From Isoetes taiwanensis (Eukaryota > Streptophyta > Lycopodiopsida > Isoetales > Isoetaceae), in contig JAJEKV010000005.1 of the NCBI GenBank assembly GCA_021234155.1, positions 558,001 to 622,000 on the forward strand: DNA of 64,000 nucleotides, written 5' to 3'. Shown one piece after another: positions 10,333 to 22,362 of this stretch (its first letter is position 1; each line of letters starts with the position of its first letter). The notes beneath the pieces are model-generated. The model ran no database searches, was not told the DNA's origin, and worked only from the letters and a program-made list of their open reading frames with translations. The position numbers and the translations under genes were made by a program.

Positions 10333-10828
10333 TTCTCGACTCGCGAGTCGAGAAAGCCCCTGCATCCTCTTTTTTCCTTCTTTCTCTTGCTTTCTCGACG
10401 TGCATCCTCTATTTTCCTTCTTTCTTTGGCTTTCTTATCTCCCGATGTTTTCTGTTTTCCTCTAGATATTCTCTACTCGCGAGCCAAGAATACCCAGAGA
10501 AAAACAAAAAACAAGCATGAAAGAGTTCATTAGAGATTAATGGTTGATGAGTAAAAAAATTGAGCCTTCCCAATCTTTCTTTCCCCGCCTCTTTGGCCAA
10601 TGTTGGTTTACATTCTAAGTTCCATCGTTCAAAGAGGCGTGAAAGCAAGATTTGGGAATGCGGGATGCTTTCACTCTGGCCTTCTCGACTCGCGAGTCGA
10701 GAAAGACTCTATATGGCTTCCTCTGTTTTCTCTTCTCCTGTGGGTATTCTCGACTCACGAGTCGAGAAAGCCCCTGCATCCTCCTTTTTTTGTTTTCTTC
10801 TGGGTAGTCTCGACTCGCGAGTCGAGAA
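10333..10828. repeat. cluster of CTCGAC palindromes
   Basis: Near-complete copies: 10333-10354 (perfect), 10468-10489 (CTCTACTCGCGAGCCAAG, diverged), 10682-10703 (perfect), 10747-10768 (centre TCACGA) and 10807-10828 (first base changed). There is a half copy at about 10391-10399. Several are embedded in similar flanks (ctgcatcctcttttt..cttct). The cluster sits in the intron that ends at the acceptor before 10884. Open frames reading LDSRVEK are translations of the repeat, not proteins. Confidence 0.9.
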
Positions 10829-10883
10829 ACCCTGTGGATGTACTCCTTCCATGCTCTGACATAGTTCCATTTATTGATTGCAG

Positions 10884-11965
10884 CCCATATCCTGACCAGA
10901 GCATACACGCTCGACAACAGTATAAAGCATTGGATTGTCCTCAGGGACCTAAAGGAAACAGGGCTCCCTCGGATAAGTAGAAGACCTTCGAGAAACTCTG
11001 CAGATATGTTCTTCTGGAAGGCCAGGAAGATGACGAGGAAGATGACGAAGATGAGAAAAAGAAGAGAACACCAAGAAAGAGCAGGGAATCTCTATCTGAC
11101 CAGCAATATGACCTCATTCTCTACGGTGAGGCAGTCTGGGTAAAATGGACTGAGATATGGGCTCTCTGGACAAGAGGCAAGCTTAAGGACAGTAATGGAG
11201 AATTGCCAACTAGGTCGGACCAAAAGTTGTTCGACAAGCAGTTCATGAAAAGGATACAGGGCCTGACGGACAAAGAAACGCTTGTCCTATAGGGCAAAAT
11301 CCTAGATGGGACAATCCTGCTAAGGAAGACTAGGAGTTCAAAAATGCAGGACGCAAAGGATTATGCCACAATCCTAAAGAGACGGCGTGCGTTGGAAGAA
11401 GGCATCACAGAGTTTTGCAATGTTACATCCAATGCATGCCATGATTTTGATTATTATAAGGAGAAGGCTACACTTGATGAGGATGACATGAAGGAGTTGA
11501 ACTGGCTATGTCAACCCTACATCAGCACCAAGCTAAAGCGTAACGTCAAAACCGCCCCCTTTCTTGAACGTGCTATAGCACTTTTGAAGCGGAAGCTTGG
11601 ATTCGGGGATTTAAGACAGACGATAGCTCCTCTCCCTTCTTGGTAACCTTGGAACACAAGGGGTTCGGTGGTCTGGAACTGATGGCTGGGCCCGTGGTCT
11701 GAAAAAGCTGACATTGAGCAGTGGTACAAGACGTGTCTGGACATGACCGAGCTGGATACTTTCAGTTTCCTTATCTTTTGCATGCCGGGCAATCAGACAA
11801 CTACTGTGTCACAATGGGCAGCTGATATTAATTTCACCAACAAGATCTTGTATTCCATATACGAACTGGAACATGAGTGTAGACTTGGCCTGCCGAAGGC
11901 ACCAAGTTTTGCCAACATAGTTTTAGTTCTGGTTTCAAGGTCGAATGCAGACCTAGACAAGTGAT
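10884..11965 (+). pseudogene. middle exons of the ParB-like/methyltransferase-like pseudogene
   Basis: An acceptor ttgattgcag ends at 10883. From about 10981 one frame continues over about 1 kb: KTFEKLCRYVLLEGQ, an acidic tract (EDDEEDDEDEKKK), SLSDQQYDLILYGEAVWVKW, ATILKRRRALEEGITEFCNV, DDMKELNWLCQPYISTKLK, DTFSFLIFCMPGNQTTTVSQ. The frame is cut by TAG at 10978 and 11290, TAA at 11644, TGA near 11677 and TGA at 11962, yet coding-like sequence resumes in the same phase each time. That is the signature of a decayed exon. A competing frame at 10874-11143 reads TRAYTLDNSIKHWIVLRDL, so a phase change near 10970 is likely. The region lies between the ParB-like and methyltransferase-like blocks of the same gene. 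Confidence 0.5.
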
Positions 11966-12436
11966 GGTCAAGCGAGCACCTCGATAAGTTCATGATTTCT
12001 CAAGAGCATATGGAACCCTGGAAGGGCGGCATATTTATGGAGGATGTACCATCGATTGACAAAGTCAACACTGATGGTGCGACAGGTCCAATACATAGAA
12101 TTCCTATCCCGCCCCAGAGTTATCAAGTACTTCATAACTAGCTTGGTGAAGGGAGATCAAATTGTATGCGATTGGTATATGAATGGCCTGTTCTCTCAGG
12201 GGGCTATACTCTATGGAATGAAACCAATATCTGTGGTTGGGAACAAGGATAGTTGAGACCATTCGGTCATACCTGGCCTTGCTTCATGAGCATTTTCAAG
12301 AGAGGAAGACAGCTGGAAGTAGTAAGGACGAAGATGACGGAGACAAAGCTGATAGCCAGGGAGATAAAGATGACGGAGATGTCCAAGATTTGGACGAGCT
12401 TGCAGCGGAACAAATAATGGAGAATCTGAGATTGAG
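11966..12436 (+). pseudogene. DNA methyltransferase-like C-terminal block
   Basis: The frame continues as EHLDKFMISQEHMEPWKGG and then, after a phase change near 12100, as PRVIKYFITSLVKGDQIV followed by CDWYMNGLFSQGAILYGMKP and ISVVGNKDSI. This matches position by position the motif X/motif I end of N6/N4 DNA methyltransferases (K-P...-GD-VVLDPF-GSG---A---G----G-E--). The DPFxGSG core has decayed to DWYMNGL. A second phase change near 12240 leads into VETIRSYLALLHEHFQERK and an acidic linker up to the consensus donor GAG|GTGAGT at 12436/12437. No DPPY/DPPW motif IV was found upstream. The family call is by eye. Confidence 0.4.
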
Positions 12437-12567
12437 GTGAGTTCACTTTGCTTTCCGAGGGTTTCTCGACTCTCGAGTCGAGAAACCCTCTGAGTCTTTA
12501 ACTTTTTCCTTTTTCGACTCGTGAGTCGAGAACCTCGTTTCGTAACTGATGACTTTCATCATTCCAG
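12437..12567 (+). other. intron carrying two palindromes
   Basis: GTGAGT...TTCCAG borders. It contains palindromes at 12463-12484 (centre TCTCGA) and 12511-12532 (centre TCGTGA, left end worn). With fully supported splice borders, it shows the palindrome family sitting inside an intron. Confidence 0.7.
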
Positions 12568-13291
12568 GGACATCGAGCGCAACCAATCTGAATCATTGTC
12601 GCTATCACAGGGATCTGCTGGTGGTTCAATTCCACGGGAGAACACTGCATCCAAAAAAGACAGTCCAGAACAAGATAGCGCGACCACCAAGAAAGGACCT
12701 GAAAGAATAATGATCCCGCATATGGATCCCGATCAAGAAGAAATCTGGTCAGAGCCAAACTCTAACTGGGATCCAGAGGGACCCACCAAACTTGTAAATT
12801 TTTACGTCAATGGAGTCTTGACTGCAGTTTAGCTTAACACCTTGCAGAAGCCGACAAAAGTAGGGTCTAAAATCGTGTATCCTCAGCCTAAAGCAAAGGA
12901 AATTATTGAATGGTGCCTGGAACGGGGATTCAAAGTGGCCATATAGTCTTGTATGACAAAGAAAAATGTTGTCAATGTCCTTGGTGTTCTCGGCCTTTCA
13001 GTTTTGAAGTGCAAGTCTGTTTGGGAAAACGAAAGGGTCGAGCATGTGTCAGACCTCGATCCGGCCATCACAAAGGGGAAGCCTATTATGGTGAAAAGGT
13101 TGGAAAAGGTTTATGAAGCATACCAGGATTTTAACAAACACAACACGCTTCCGGTGTTGGCATAATCCCTGTTTTCTATTCTTATGGCCGACGTGATTAG
13201 GAACTGTCCCAACCTCAAGCAGGTCGATCTAGAGAGCAGCGCGATCATGAGGGCTATGGACGATAAATATTATGGTGATCAAGAAGAGTGA
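12568..13291 (+). pseudogene. 3' exons of the same pseudogene
   Basis: After the acceptor, the frame reads RDIERNQSESLSLSQGSAGG, then SEPNSNWDPEGPTK, to a probable donor ctt|gtaaat near 12795. It resumes after cttgcag at 12847 as KPTKVGSKIVYPQPKAKEI and IEWCLERGFKVAI. A TAG follows, then the same region continues as VVNVLGVLGLSVLKCKSVW and KRLEKVYEAYQDFN, stops, and a last piece ADVIRNCPNLKQVDLESSAI ends with TGA at 13289-13291. It is acidic and serine-rich. No domain is recognised in this tail. Several in-frame stops show decay. Confidence 0.45.
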
Positions 13292-13484
13292 CATCTGCTT
13301 TCAGATAGCAAAGTTATGTGAATTTTGTAAGGACACGTGAATAATTGTATCCTATTGTTTAAATTTGGATTTTCCGGTTTGGTAGGAAACTTTTTAGAAT
13401 ATTTGGTAAGCTATTTTCCTAAGGTTTTGATGGTTTTGGCAGTCGGTAAAAACGTCCGGCTATCCAAAAATTAAAAGATTTTTT

Positions 13485-16400
13485 TTCTAATTCGTATGAC
13501 TTTAGGTTTCCTATTTTTAGTGTGATTCTTGGGAAGGGGGCCGGCGCATGCCATGCCACGATTGCTAGCGCAACTGCCGATTTTAACTTCTGGCGGTGTT
13601 CTTAAACCCAGCTCTTCGTCGGCCCATGGTAGCCATTGATGTTACGATGAGCAGCAGATGATTCCAAGCAGCAGATGATTCTTGAAATACATAGAGCATA
13701 CAAAATCCGACGACTGCTAGGAAAGCTATCTCAGGTAATTCCTTTGTATCAAGTAGTTGCATTTTTGCATCTTTGCCTTCATCGTCTGTAGACCCTCATT
13801 TTTAGATTTTGTTTTTCAGGATAAGGTCTCTCTCCATGGCCAGACTTCGTTTGAGTGCATGCAATCTTGGTGCCTGCATTGTGGCATGTGCAGATATCAT
13901 GATGATATGCTCAGGCGATGGCATGGAGAGCATCGACATCCAGAGCTTTGTCCAATCAGCAACATCTTCCTTTATGAGTTCAGCCTTATGTGCTTATGAA
14001 GGTTAGGAGATTTTTGAAGAATATTAGGCACAAATCCTCCTTCACGATCCTTTCTGTTTATATGTATGTATCCATTTTTGCATTGATGATGGTATTGTGG
14101 TCGAAATTTTTAAGATCCATGTCGAAATTTTTCCCTTTTAGCAATTTTTGGCATGCATGCCACAATTGCTCTAATGTTGCTGTTCATGCCAGTTCGAAAA
14201 CCCCAAGGTGATTGTCTGAAGAGTGTGCTACAAGATTTGCTATGATGTGGAAGGTTTGACACTCTTCAACTTTAGCTTCTTATATGTAAGGATCTTAATC
14301 TTCTTTTGCATGCTCTTACGTGCAAGGATCTTATGGTTTTACTTCAATGCAGATATCACATATATTCGGCATGGTTATGTAAGCATTGTGTTTCTGCGAA
14401 GCTTTCAAATCGGTTCTGGAGTTGAGGTTGGTTGAAGCAGGAAGTAACAAATCAGTGTCAACGAAAATTTAACTCCTTTGGGAGGTATGCCTGATGTTAA
14501 GAATGTTCTTTCATTTTCAAATGTTTTCTTCACTTTATTTCTGCATACAATTATCACCTAGCTAATACTTCCAGAGCTTTATGTTATGTACTTTATTTCA
14601 GTTAGATTTCACAAAATCATCAATAAATCACATTGACTGCATACTCCTTGATGTATGCAGAGTTTTGTGGGACATCATTGCACTGATACATATGACAGGG
14701 AGGGTGGGTCGAAATATGGTGGGGCAAATGGGAGCTATTGTTTTCCAACTTAACTATGGCAGTTTATGTCTATATCCTTATGCTTGATACACAGATCTGC
14801 ATGATGCTTTGGGAGCTGTTAATTTCAACCCAACTATGGCCGTTTATGTCTATCCTCATGCTTGATGCACAGATCTGAATGACACTTTGGAATATATGAG
14901 ACTCTGCAGCTACAGAGACAAGTTTGTGTTACATGTAACATGCATCAATTGCTCAATTGCTCGCATCATATAATTTGTCCTTTCATGTATAAGCAACTGC
15001 TTATGCACAAACCTGCTACATGATTTCTCTGCTCAAGTGTTATGATTGCAACATTTGCTCTAGCAGCGTGAAATACTTATGTACAATCCTATATGACAAT
15101 ATAGCTTTGAGGTATTTATAACCGCTGAGGCACAAACCATATATAGTTGTAGGTGCACATGATTGTAGAAATAGCACTGGCATAGCTAGAGGAGAAAGCA
15201 TAATATCTCCAATCGGTCAGGTTGTTACATGATGTTCTTTCCAAGCCCCCTTTCTTCTTTTCAAAATGCTGCCTCCTAAAAACTCTGAGAAAAAAATTCA
15301 AGCTTCGAAAGTGAGACAAAATCTAAGCATCGAAAGCAAGTTGCTTGAGTTCATTGTGGATATTGAGATATGCAGAGCAGATTGCATTGTTGAGGTTTGA
15401 TTCATTGGGGCAGTATGATTTGTGATATTGCTCATGCACATAGCTTCTCATTTTGCAGATGGATTGAATACATATAATGGCTTCCAGAAATATCTGTGCA
15501 ACTAGCAAGGTTTAGCAATCTCTTGCCAATAGTTAATATTTTGCTTAGATTCATGATATTTGCCCTTCAGATTTTTAAAGATACTTTCAAGCTTCTTATC
15601 TTCACATGTGTGGTTGCGGTTAAGGAATAGTTAAGGAGTCTCTTGATTGAATCACACATGGTTGCAGCCTGAATCTCTTCCAATCGAAAGTGCTGGCATG
15701 CTATAATCTCAACAACTACACTTGCAGTTCTACAATTGAGTGGCATTGCAAAATACTGTTTCTATCCTCTTCAATCCTCTATATGCAATGGAATTCTGCT
15801 ACAAATTGCACTATATGGAATGGAATTCTGCTACAAACTGGGTCAGTCTACTTAAACATCATTTTATATATTTTCAACACTTTAGAGATGTTAATTGTGC
15901 TTTATGATGCATATAGTTTCATCCTGCAATGTTCTCAAATGGGGCGTTCTTTTAGCTCTCATATTTTGTAGCCCATCATTGTCTAGAGCCCGTATGGAGT
16001 GTGTAGGTTGGAATCTATTGTTGTATTATAAGAAGCTTATGAACCTTTAAATCTGAAGCTTTTAATTAGATTGGGTATGGTTGAACTGGTTAATCATAGA
16101 TGCATGCATCACATTTCTTATTTCAAGTCGCAAGCATGATATTAATTCTGCGGAAGATGTCAGACTGGATTCAACATGTAGATAGAGCTAAAATTTAACA
16201 TACTAATTTTCTTTGGGATGATAACTTTGGTTTTAGAATTTATTTGTGAATCCTGGTGCCAGAGACTTCATGGAAAATAATTCAACCGCCACATCAATGA
16301 CTTCATGAGTTCTTAACCAACACAGTGGAGACGTATTGCACACATTCTCTAGAAAAAGGCTAAGCATTAACAACTAAGTTATCCTGCAGTCTATTTGATG

Positions 16401-17187
16401 TAGAAACACAGTTAATATGCTAACGACTTTGTATATCTCATTTGCATCTGGTCAATTTGATGTAAGGACATAAAAGATATAATGCAATTGACTTTGTATA
16501 TCTCAGCTTCATAACACATATCAGACGAGTTTGTTAAAGTGGGACAATAGCTATATGAACAGGATTATTAGCTTTGCAAACAATGATACATCTAAATAAG
16601 TTCTGCAAATTTTGGGCCTTCTTTTACTGCACAATTGATAAAATTGCATCTACTATTTAAGGATAACATTTTTATTGATTGTGGCAGGTTTTGCAGGCGA
16701 CAAGTTTACATTAGTTGAACTATCTGAACTGCTCACGTCTGACACCATTCTTCTATGGTGCATCAGTGAAAACAAAATAGTATCGATGAACATTTCTGTT
16801 AGGTCACCAGACAAGCAACCACTCAAATGCAACATTTCTTGCACAGGAACTGTCACCATTTGTTGTAATCAAACATTTTGGAACTATTTTAAGCTACATT
16901 GAAATAGTGTCCATGTATATGTCCACCCAATCATGTTGCTTACTGATTTCGCTTATGAAATCCAATTATGTTCATCCCCATTCAAAGCATATTTAAAGGG
17001 AATACTGAATATCATGATAAAAGACAAACAAAAAATATCATTCATTCCTTGATCTAATCTACTTTCCAGGCATGACTATGGAACACCACTTCGAGGGGTA
17101 AGAGTTTTCAAACCACTTCGAGGGGTAAGAGTTTTCAAATCAATGTCACTTTGTGCTTTAGTATCTGTATGCATTCAATATGTTAAG
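13485..17187. repeat. tandem duplication, unit A (3703 bp)
   Basis: Unit A starts ttctaattcgtatgac and ends caatatgttaag; unit B begins at once with the same ttctaattcg. The copies are about 95-98% alike by eye, with clustered small indels. No convincing gene is seen. The longest frames (about 80 residues, 13757-13999) start with cysteine-rich peptides that match no family. The start (ggaagggggccggcgcatgcc ... cggcggtgttc) is GC-rich compared with the rest and could be the 5' end of a transcript. A 28-bp tandem pair (accacttcgaggggtaag) lies near 17090-17145. Confidence 0.92.
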
Positions 17188-20048
17188 TTCTAATTCGTAT
17201 GACTTTAGGTTTCCTATTTTTAGTGTGATTCTTGGGAAGGGGGCCGGCGCATGCCATGCCACGATTGCTAGCGCAACTGCCGATTTTAACTTCTGGCGGT
17301 GTTCTTAAACCCAGCTCTTCGTCGGCCCATGGTAGCCATTGATGTTACGATGAGCAGCAGATGATTCTTGAAATACATAGAGCATACAAAATCCGACGAC
17401 TGCTAGGTCACAAAGCTATCTCAGGTAATTCCTTTGTATCAAGTAGTTGCATTTTTGCATCTTTGCCTTCATCGTCTGTAGACCCTCATTTTTAGATTTT
17501 GTTTTTCAGGATAAGGTCTCTCTCCATGGCCAGACTTCGTTTGAGTGCATGCAATCTTGGTGCCTGCATTGTGGCATGTGCAGATATCATGATGATATGC
17601 TCAGGCGATGGCATGGAGAGCATCGACATCCAGAGCTTTGTCCAATCAGCAACATCTTCCTTTATGAGTTCAGCCTTATGTGCTTATGAAGGTTAGGAGA
17701 TTTTTGAAGAATATTAGGCACAAATCCTTCTTCACGATCCTTTCTGTTTATATGTATGTATCCATTTTTGCATTGATGATGGTATTGTGGTCGAAATTTT
17801 TAAGATCCATGTCGAAATTTTTCTTTTTTAGCAATTTTTGGCATGCATGCCACAATTGCTCTAATGTTGCTGTTCATGCCAGTTCGAAAACCCCAAGGTG
17901 ATTGTCTGAAGAGTGTGCTACAAGATTTGCTATGATGTGGAAGGTTTGACACTCTTCAACTTTAGCTTCTTATATGTAAGGATCTTAATCTTCTTTTGCA
18001 TGCTCTTACGTGCAAGGATCTTATGGTTTTACTTCAATGCAGATATCACATATATTCGGCATGGTTATGTAAGCATTGTGTTTCTGCGAAGCTTTCAAAT
18101 CGGTTCTGGAGTTGAGGTTGGTTGAAGCAGGAAGTAACAAATCAGTGTCAACGAAAATTTAACTCCTTTGGGAGGTATGCCTGATGTTAAGAATGTTCTT
18201 TCATTTTCAAATGTTTTCTTCACTTTATTTCTGCATACAATTATCACCTAGCTAATACTTCCAGAGCTTTATGTTATGTACTTTATTTCAGTTAGATTTC
18301 ACAAAATCATCAATAAATCACATTGACTGCATACTCCTTGATGTATGCAGAGTTTTTAATGGGACATCATTGCACCGATACATATGACGGGGAGGGTGGG
18401 TCGAAATATGGTGGGGCAAATGGGAGCTATTGTTTTCCAACTTAACTATGGCAGTTTATGTCTATATCCTTATGCTTGATACACAGATCTGCATGATGCT
18501 TTGGGAGCTGTTAATTTCAACCCAACTATGGCCGTTTATGTCTATCCTCATGCTTGATGCAATGATCCGAATGACACTTTGGAATATATGAGACTCTGCA
18601 GCCTACAGAGACAAGTTTGTGTTACATGTAACATGCATCAATTGCTCAATTGCTCGCATCATATAATTTGTCCTTTCATGTATAAGCAACCGCTTATGCA
18701 CAAACCCGCTACATGATTTTCTCGCTCAAGTGTTATGATTGCAACATTTGCTCTAGCAAACCGTGAAATACTTATGTACAATCCTATATGACAATATAGC
18801 TTTGAGGTATTTATAAATTTGAGGCACAAACCATATATAGTTGTAGGTGCACATGATTGTAGAAATAGCATCGGCATAGCTAGAGGAGAAAGCATAATAT
18901 CTCCAATCGGTCGGGGTTGTTACATGATGTTCTTTCCAAGCCCCCTTTCTTCTTTTCAAAATGTCTGCCTCCTAAAAACTCATTCGAGAAAAGGAAAAAT
19001 TCAAGCTTCGAAAGTGAGACAAAATCTAAGCATCGAAAAGCAAGTTGCTTGAGTTCATTGTGGATATTGAGATATGCAGAGCAGATTGCATTGTTGAGGT
19101 TTGATTCATTGGGGCGGTATGATTTGTGATATTGCTCATGCACATAGCTTCTCATTTTGCGATGGATTGAATACATATAATGGCTTCCAGAAATATCGTG
19201 CAACTAGCAAGGTTTAGCAATCTCTTGCCAATAGTTAATATTTTGCTTAGATTCATGATGATCTTGCCCCTTCCAGATTTTAAAGATACTTTCAAGCTTC
19301 TTATCTTCACATGTGTGGTTGCAAGTTAAGGAATAGTTAAGGAGTCTCTTCAGATGAATCACACATGGTTGCAGCCTAAATCTCTTCCAATCGAAAGTGC
19401 TTTGGCATGCTATAATCTCAACAACTACACTTGCAGTTCTACAATTGAGTGGCATCGGGCTTTGTTTCTATCCTCTTCAATCCTCTATATGCAATGGAAT
19501 TCTCGCTACAAATTGCACTATATGGAATGGAATTCTCGCTACAAACCGGGTCAGTCTACTTAAACATCATTTTATATATTTTCAACACTTTAGAGATGTT
19601 AATTGTGCTTTATGATGCATATAGTTTCATCCTGCAATGTTCTCAAATGGGGCGTTCTTTTAGCTCTCATATTTTGTAGCCCATCATTGTCTAGAGCCCG
19701 TATGGAGTGTGTAGGTTGGAATCTATTGTTGTATTATAAGAAGCTTATGAACCTTTAAATCTGAAGCTTTTAATTAGATTGGGTATGGTTGAACTGGTTA
19801 ATCATAGATGCATGCATCACATTTCTTATTTCAAGTCGCAAGCATGATATTAATTCTGCGGAAGATGTCAGACTGGATTCAACATGTAGATAGAGCTAAA
19901 ATTTAACATACTAATTTTCTTTGGGATGATAACTTTGGTTTTAGAATTTATTTGTGAATCCTGGTGCCAGAGACTTCATGGAAAATAATTCAACCGCCAC
20001 ATCAATGACTTCATGAGTTCTTAACCAACACAGTGGAGACGTATTGCA

Positions 20049-20483
20049 CACATAACTACCATTGACATTAATTAACACAACCATTGGGTCCAACACATTT
20101 AAATTAAAATCCCCCTTAAACCCCCTTTGGTTTGGGTGCATATTCACAAGGGGGTTGACGTAGGGCAGCGAGAGCCCTCATAATTGTATTTTGCACGTAC
20201 GAAATCAATACCATATAGTATTCCGCTTGAAATCTTATAGTATTTTGCGAATCTTGTTATACAGTATAGCAAATTTTGTACTTGCATACCCCACAAACGA
20301 GGAACTTTACGTACGGTGTAGATTAAGGAATAAGGAGTGAATATGCCTATCCAACAGCTCTCGTTGCCCGGAGTCACCCCCCGTGTGAATATGCACCCAA
20401 ACCAAAGGGGGTTTAAGGGGGATTTTAATTTAAATGTGTTGGACCCAATGGTTGTGTTAATTAATGTCAATGGTAGTTATGTG
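20049..20483. mobile_element. foldback/MITE-like element with perfect 99-bp inverted arms
   Basis: The left arm (20049-20147, starting CACATAACTACCATTGACAT) and right arm (20385-20483) are exact reverse complements over 99 bp, separated by a 237-bp loop. The arms contain the C-run CCCCCTTAAACCCCCTTTGG. The right outer sequence continues in worn tandem copies of gttaatgtcaatggttgtta. No transposase frame lies inside, so it would be non-autonomous. Perfect arms imply recent formation or gene conversion. Confidence 0.8.
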
Positions 20484-21521
20484 TTGGTTGTTAATGTCAA
20501 TGGTTGTTATGTGTTGGGAGATTTAATTTTTATATGTTGGATGTTAATGGTTGTGATTTAATTTTTATATGTTGGATGTTAATGGTTCGTGTTGCAAAAA
20601 AAAAAATTTGGCCCCGAAGTGTGACAAAAATTTTAGAATTCAAACCAGAAAACTAGAATTCATTTGAGGCTTTCATCACCTGTAGCTTTTGAATTTCATC
20701 ACAATAAAACAAATAGAACATAAGTAAAAGTTACCATAAAGATAGAGCAGATTGATCCCATTATTCTGAAAGTCATAAAGTTTGCAACATCCATACACAA
20801 ACATTTTTCAACTGGAATTTAACAGTAGTCTTTGGCCTCCATGGATTCTTGTGGTGAGAAACCAAAGTGGGAAACTTTTCTGCTTGTTAGCACAAGGATC
20901 TAGAAGCCTTGGAATTTGCTTAATAACTGCCTCAAAATCTAAAAATGCATGGTAATTTTTTGCAAGCTTCATTCGGAATGAGCCATAAAACAATATCCAA
21001 TAGCGCAATCCTGTATTAATCAGCTGGTAGGATGTGAAAGCCTATCAAACCCGGCCGAAAAATTGCTGTTTTAGCATAGATAACTTAACCAAACATATCC
21101 ATATCATACACTATCAAAAAGATCTCAGAGAGAGCTTTCCAACGCAATAAAAATCATCTCAAACAGAGCTCTGGATCAAAAGTTATGATAAAAAATGTGT
21201 TGCCGGTGGGGAAACTGCACTACATGCGCCCTTCAAACCCTTCATGTGCCCATTATGCACCACACACACAAAAAGAGGGCTTTTGTTGTGAGCCATTGGT
21301 TGTTGACCATTATGCACCACACGCACAAAAAAAGGGCTTTTGTTGTGAGCCATTGGTTGTTGACCATTGAAAAAAAAAAAGGCTAAAATCAATGGCTCAG
21401 AAATGTGCACTCTAGATGTACGCATTAGTACATCCATTTGAATACATCACAAAATCATAGGAAAACCTTAGTGAAAAGCGTACAAAAACACAAAGAAAAC
21501 CCCATGTTATTATGCTACATA
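20051..21521. other. DNA present in unit B but absent from unit A
   Basis: Unit A reads gcacacattctctag at 16337-16351. In unit B the same flanks are gcacacat (about 20053) and attctctag (21521), with about 1.47 kb between them. The extra DNA consists of the foldback element (20049-20483), degenerate copies of its outer arm (about 20484-20590), an A-run at about 20596, about 600 bp of AT-rich DNA, and a 58-bp tandem pair near 21245-21366. Whether it is an insertion into B or a deletion from A is undecided, because no clean target duplication is visible. Confidence 0.8.
21236..21366. repeat. 58-bp tandem duplication
   Basis: Two neighbouring copies of cattatgcaccacac then gcttttgttgtgagccattg and gttgttgac, differing in a few bases of the A-rich part. 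An A-run follows. Confidence 0.85.
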
Positions 21522-22362
21522 TTCTCTAGAAAAAGGCTAAGCATTAACAACTAAGTTATCCTGCAGTCTATTTGATGTAGAAACACAGTTAATATGCTAA
21601 CGACTTTGTATATCTCATTTGCATCTGGTCAATTTGATGTAAGGACATAAAAGATATAATGCAATTGACTTTGTATATCTCAGCTTCATAACACATATCA
21701 GACGAGTTTGTTAAAGTGGGACAATAGCTATATGAACAGGATTATTAGCTTTGCAAACAATGATACATCTAAATAAGTTCTGCAAATTTTGGGCCTTCTT
21801 TTACTGCACAATTGATAAAATTGCATCTACTATTTAAGGATAACATTTTTATTGATTGTGGCGAGGTTTTTTGCGACAAGTTTACATTAGTTGAACTATC
21901 AAACTGCTCACGCCCGACACCATTCTTCTATGGTGCATCGGTGAAAACAAAATAGTATCGATGAACATTTTACGTTAGGTCACCAGACAAGCAACCACTC
22001 AAATGCAACATTTCTTGCACAGGAACTGTCACCATTTGTTGTAATCAAACATTTTGGAACTATTTTAAGCTACATTGAAATAGTGTCCATGTATATGTCC
22101 ACCCAATCATGTTGCTTACTGATTTCGCTTATGAAATCCAATTATGTTCATCCCCATTCAAAGCATATTTAAAGGGAATACTGAATATCATGATAAAAGA
22201 CAAACAAAAAATATCATTCATTCCTTGATCTAATCTACTTTCCAGGCATGACTATGGAACACCACTTGAGGGGTAAGAGTTTTCAAACCACTTCGAGGGG
22301 TAAGAGTTTTCAAATCAATGTCACTTTGTGCTTTAGTATCTGTATGCATTCAATATGTTAAG

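Larger units (their letters stand above)
17188..22362. repeat. tandem duplication, unit B (5175 bp, with ~1.47 kb extra)
   Basis: Direct repeat of unit A at an offset of 3703 bp, extended by about 1469 bp of extra DNA between about 20051 and 21521. Outside that, it can be followed base by base to caatatgttaag at 22362. Differences from unit A are often grouped (for example around 18735-18815 and 18975-19000) rather than evenly spread. No gene is recognised in it. Confidence 0.92.

Noticed and set aside
2074-10828. The spaced palindromes as a CRISPR array
   Set aside because: Spacing is irregular, the repeats are self-complementary and lie in introns of a plant gene, with no cas genes. They are dispersed hairpins.
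10211-10980. Frames with repeated LDSRVEK and SRESRK peptides
   Set aside because: These peptides are the palindrome read in different frames, not a protein repeat.
13757-14435. Cysteine-rich 65-80-residue frames, repeated at 17447-18125
   Set aside because: Their duplication follows from the 3.7-kb tandem repeat. There is no domain, no splice support and no sign of selection, so they are not called as genes.
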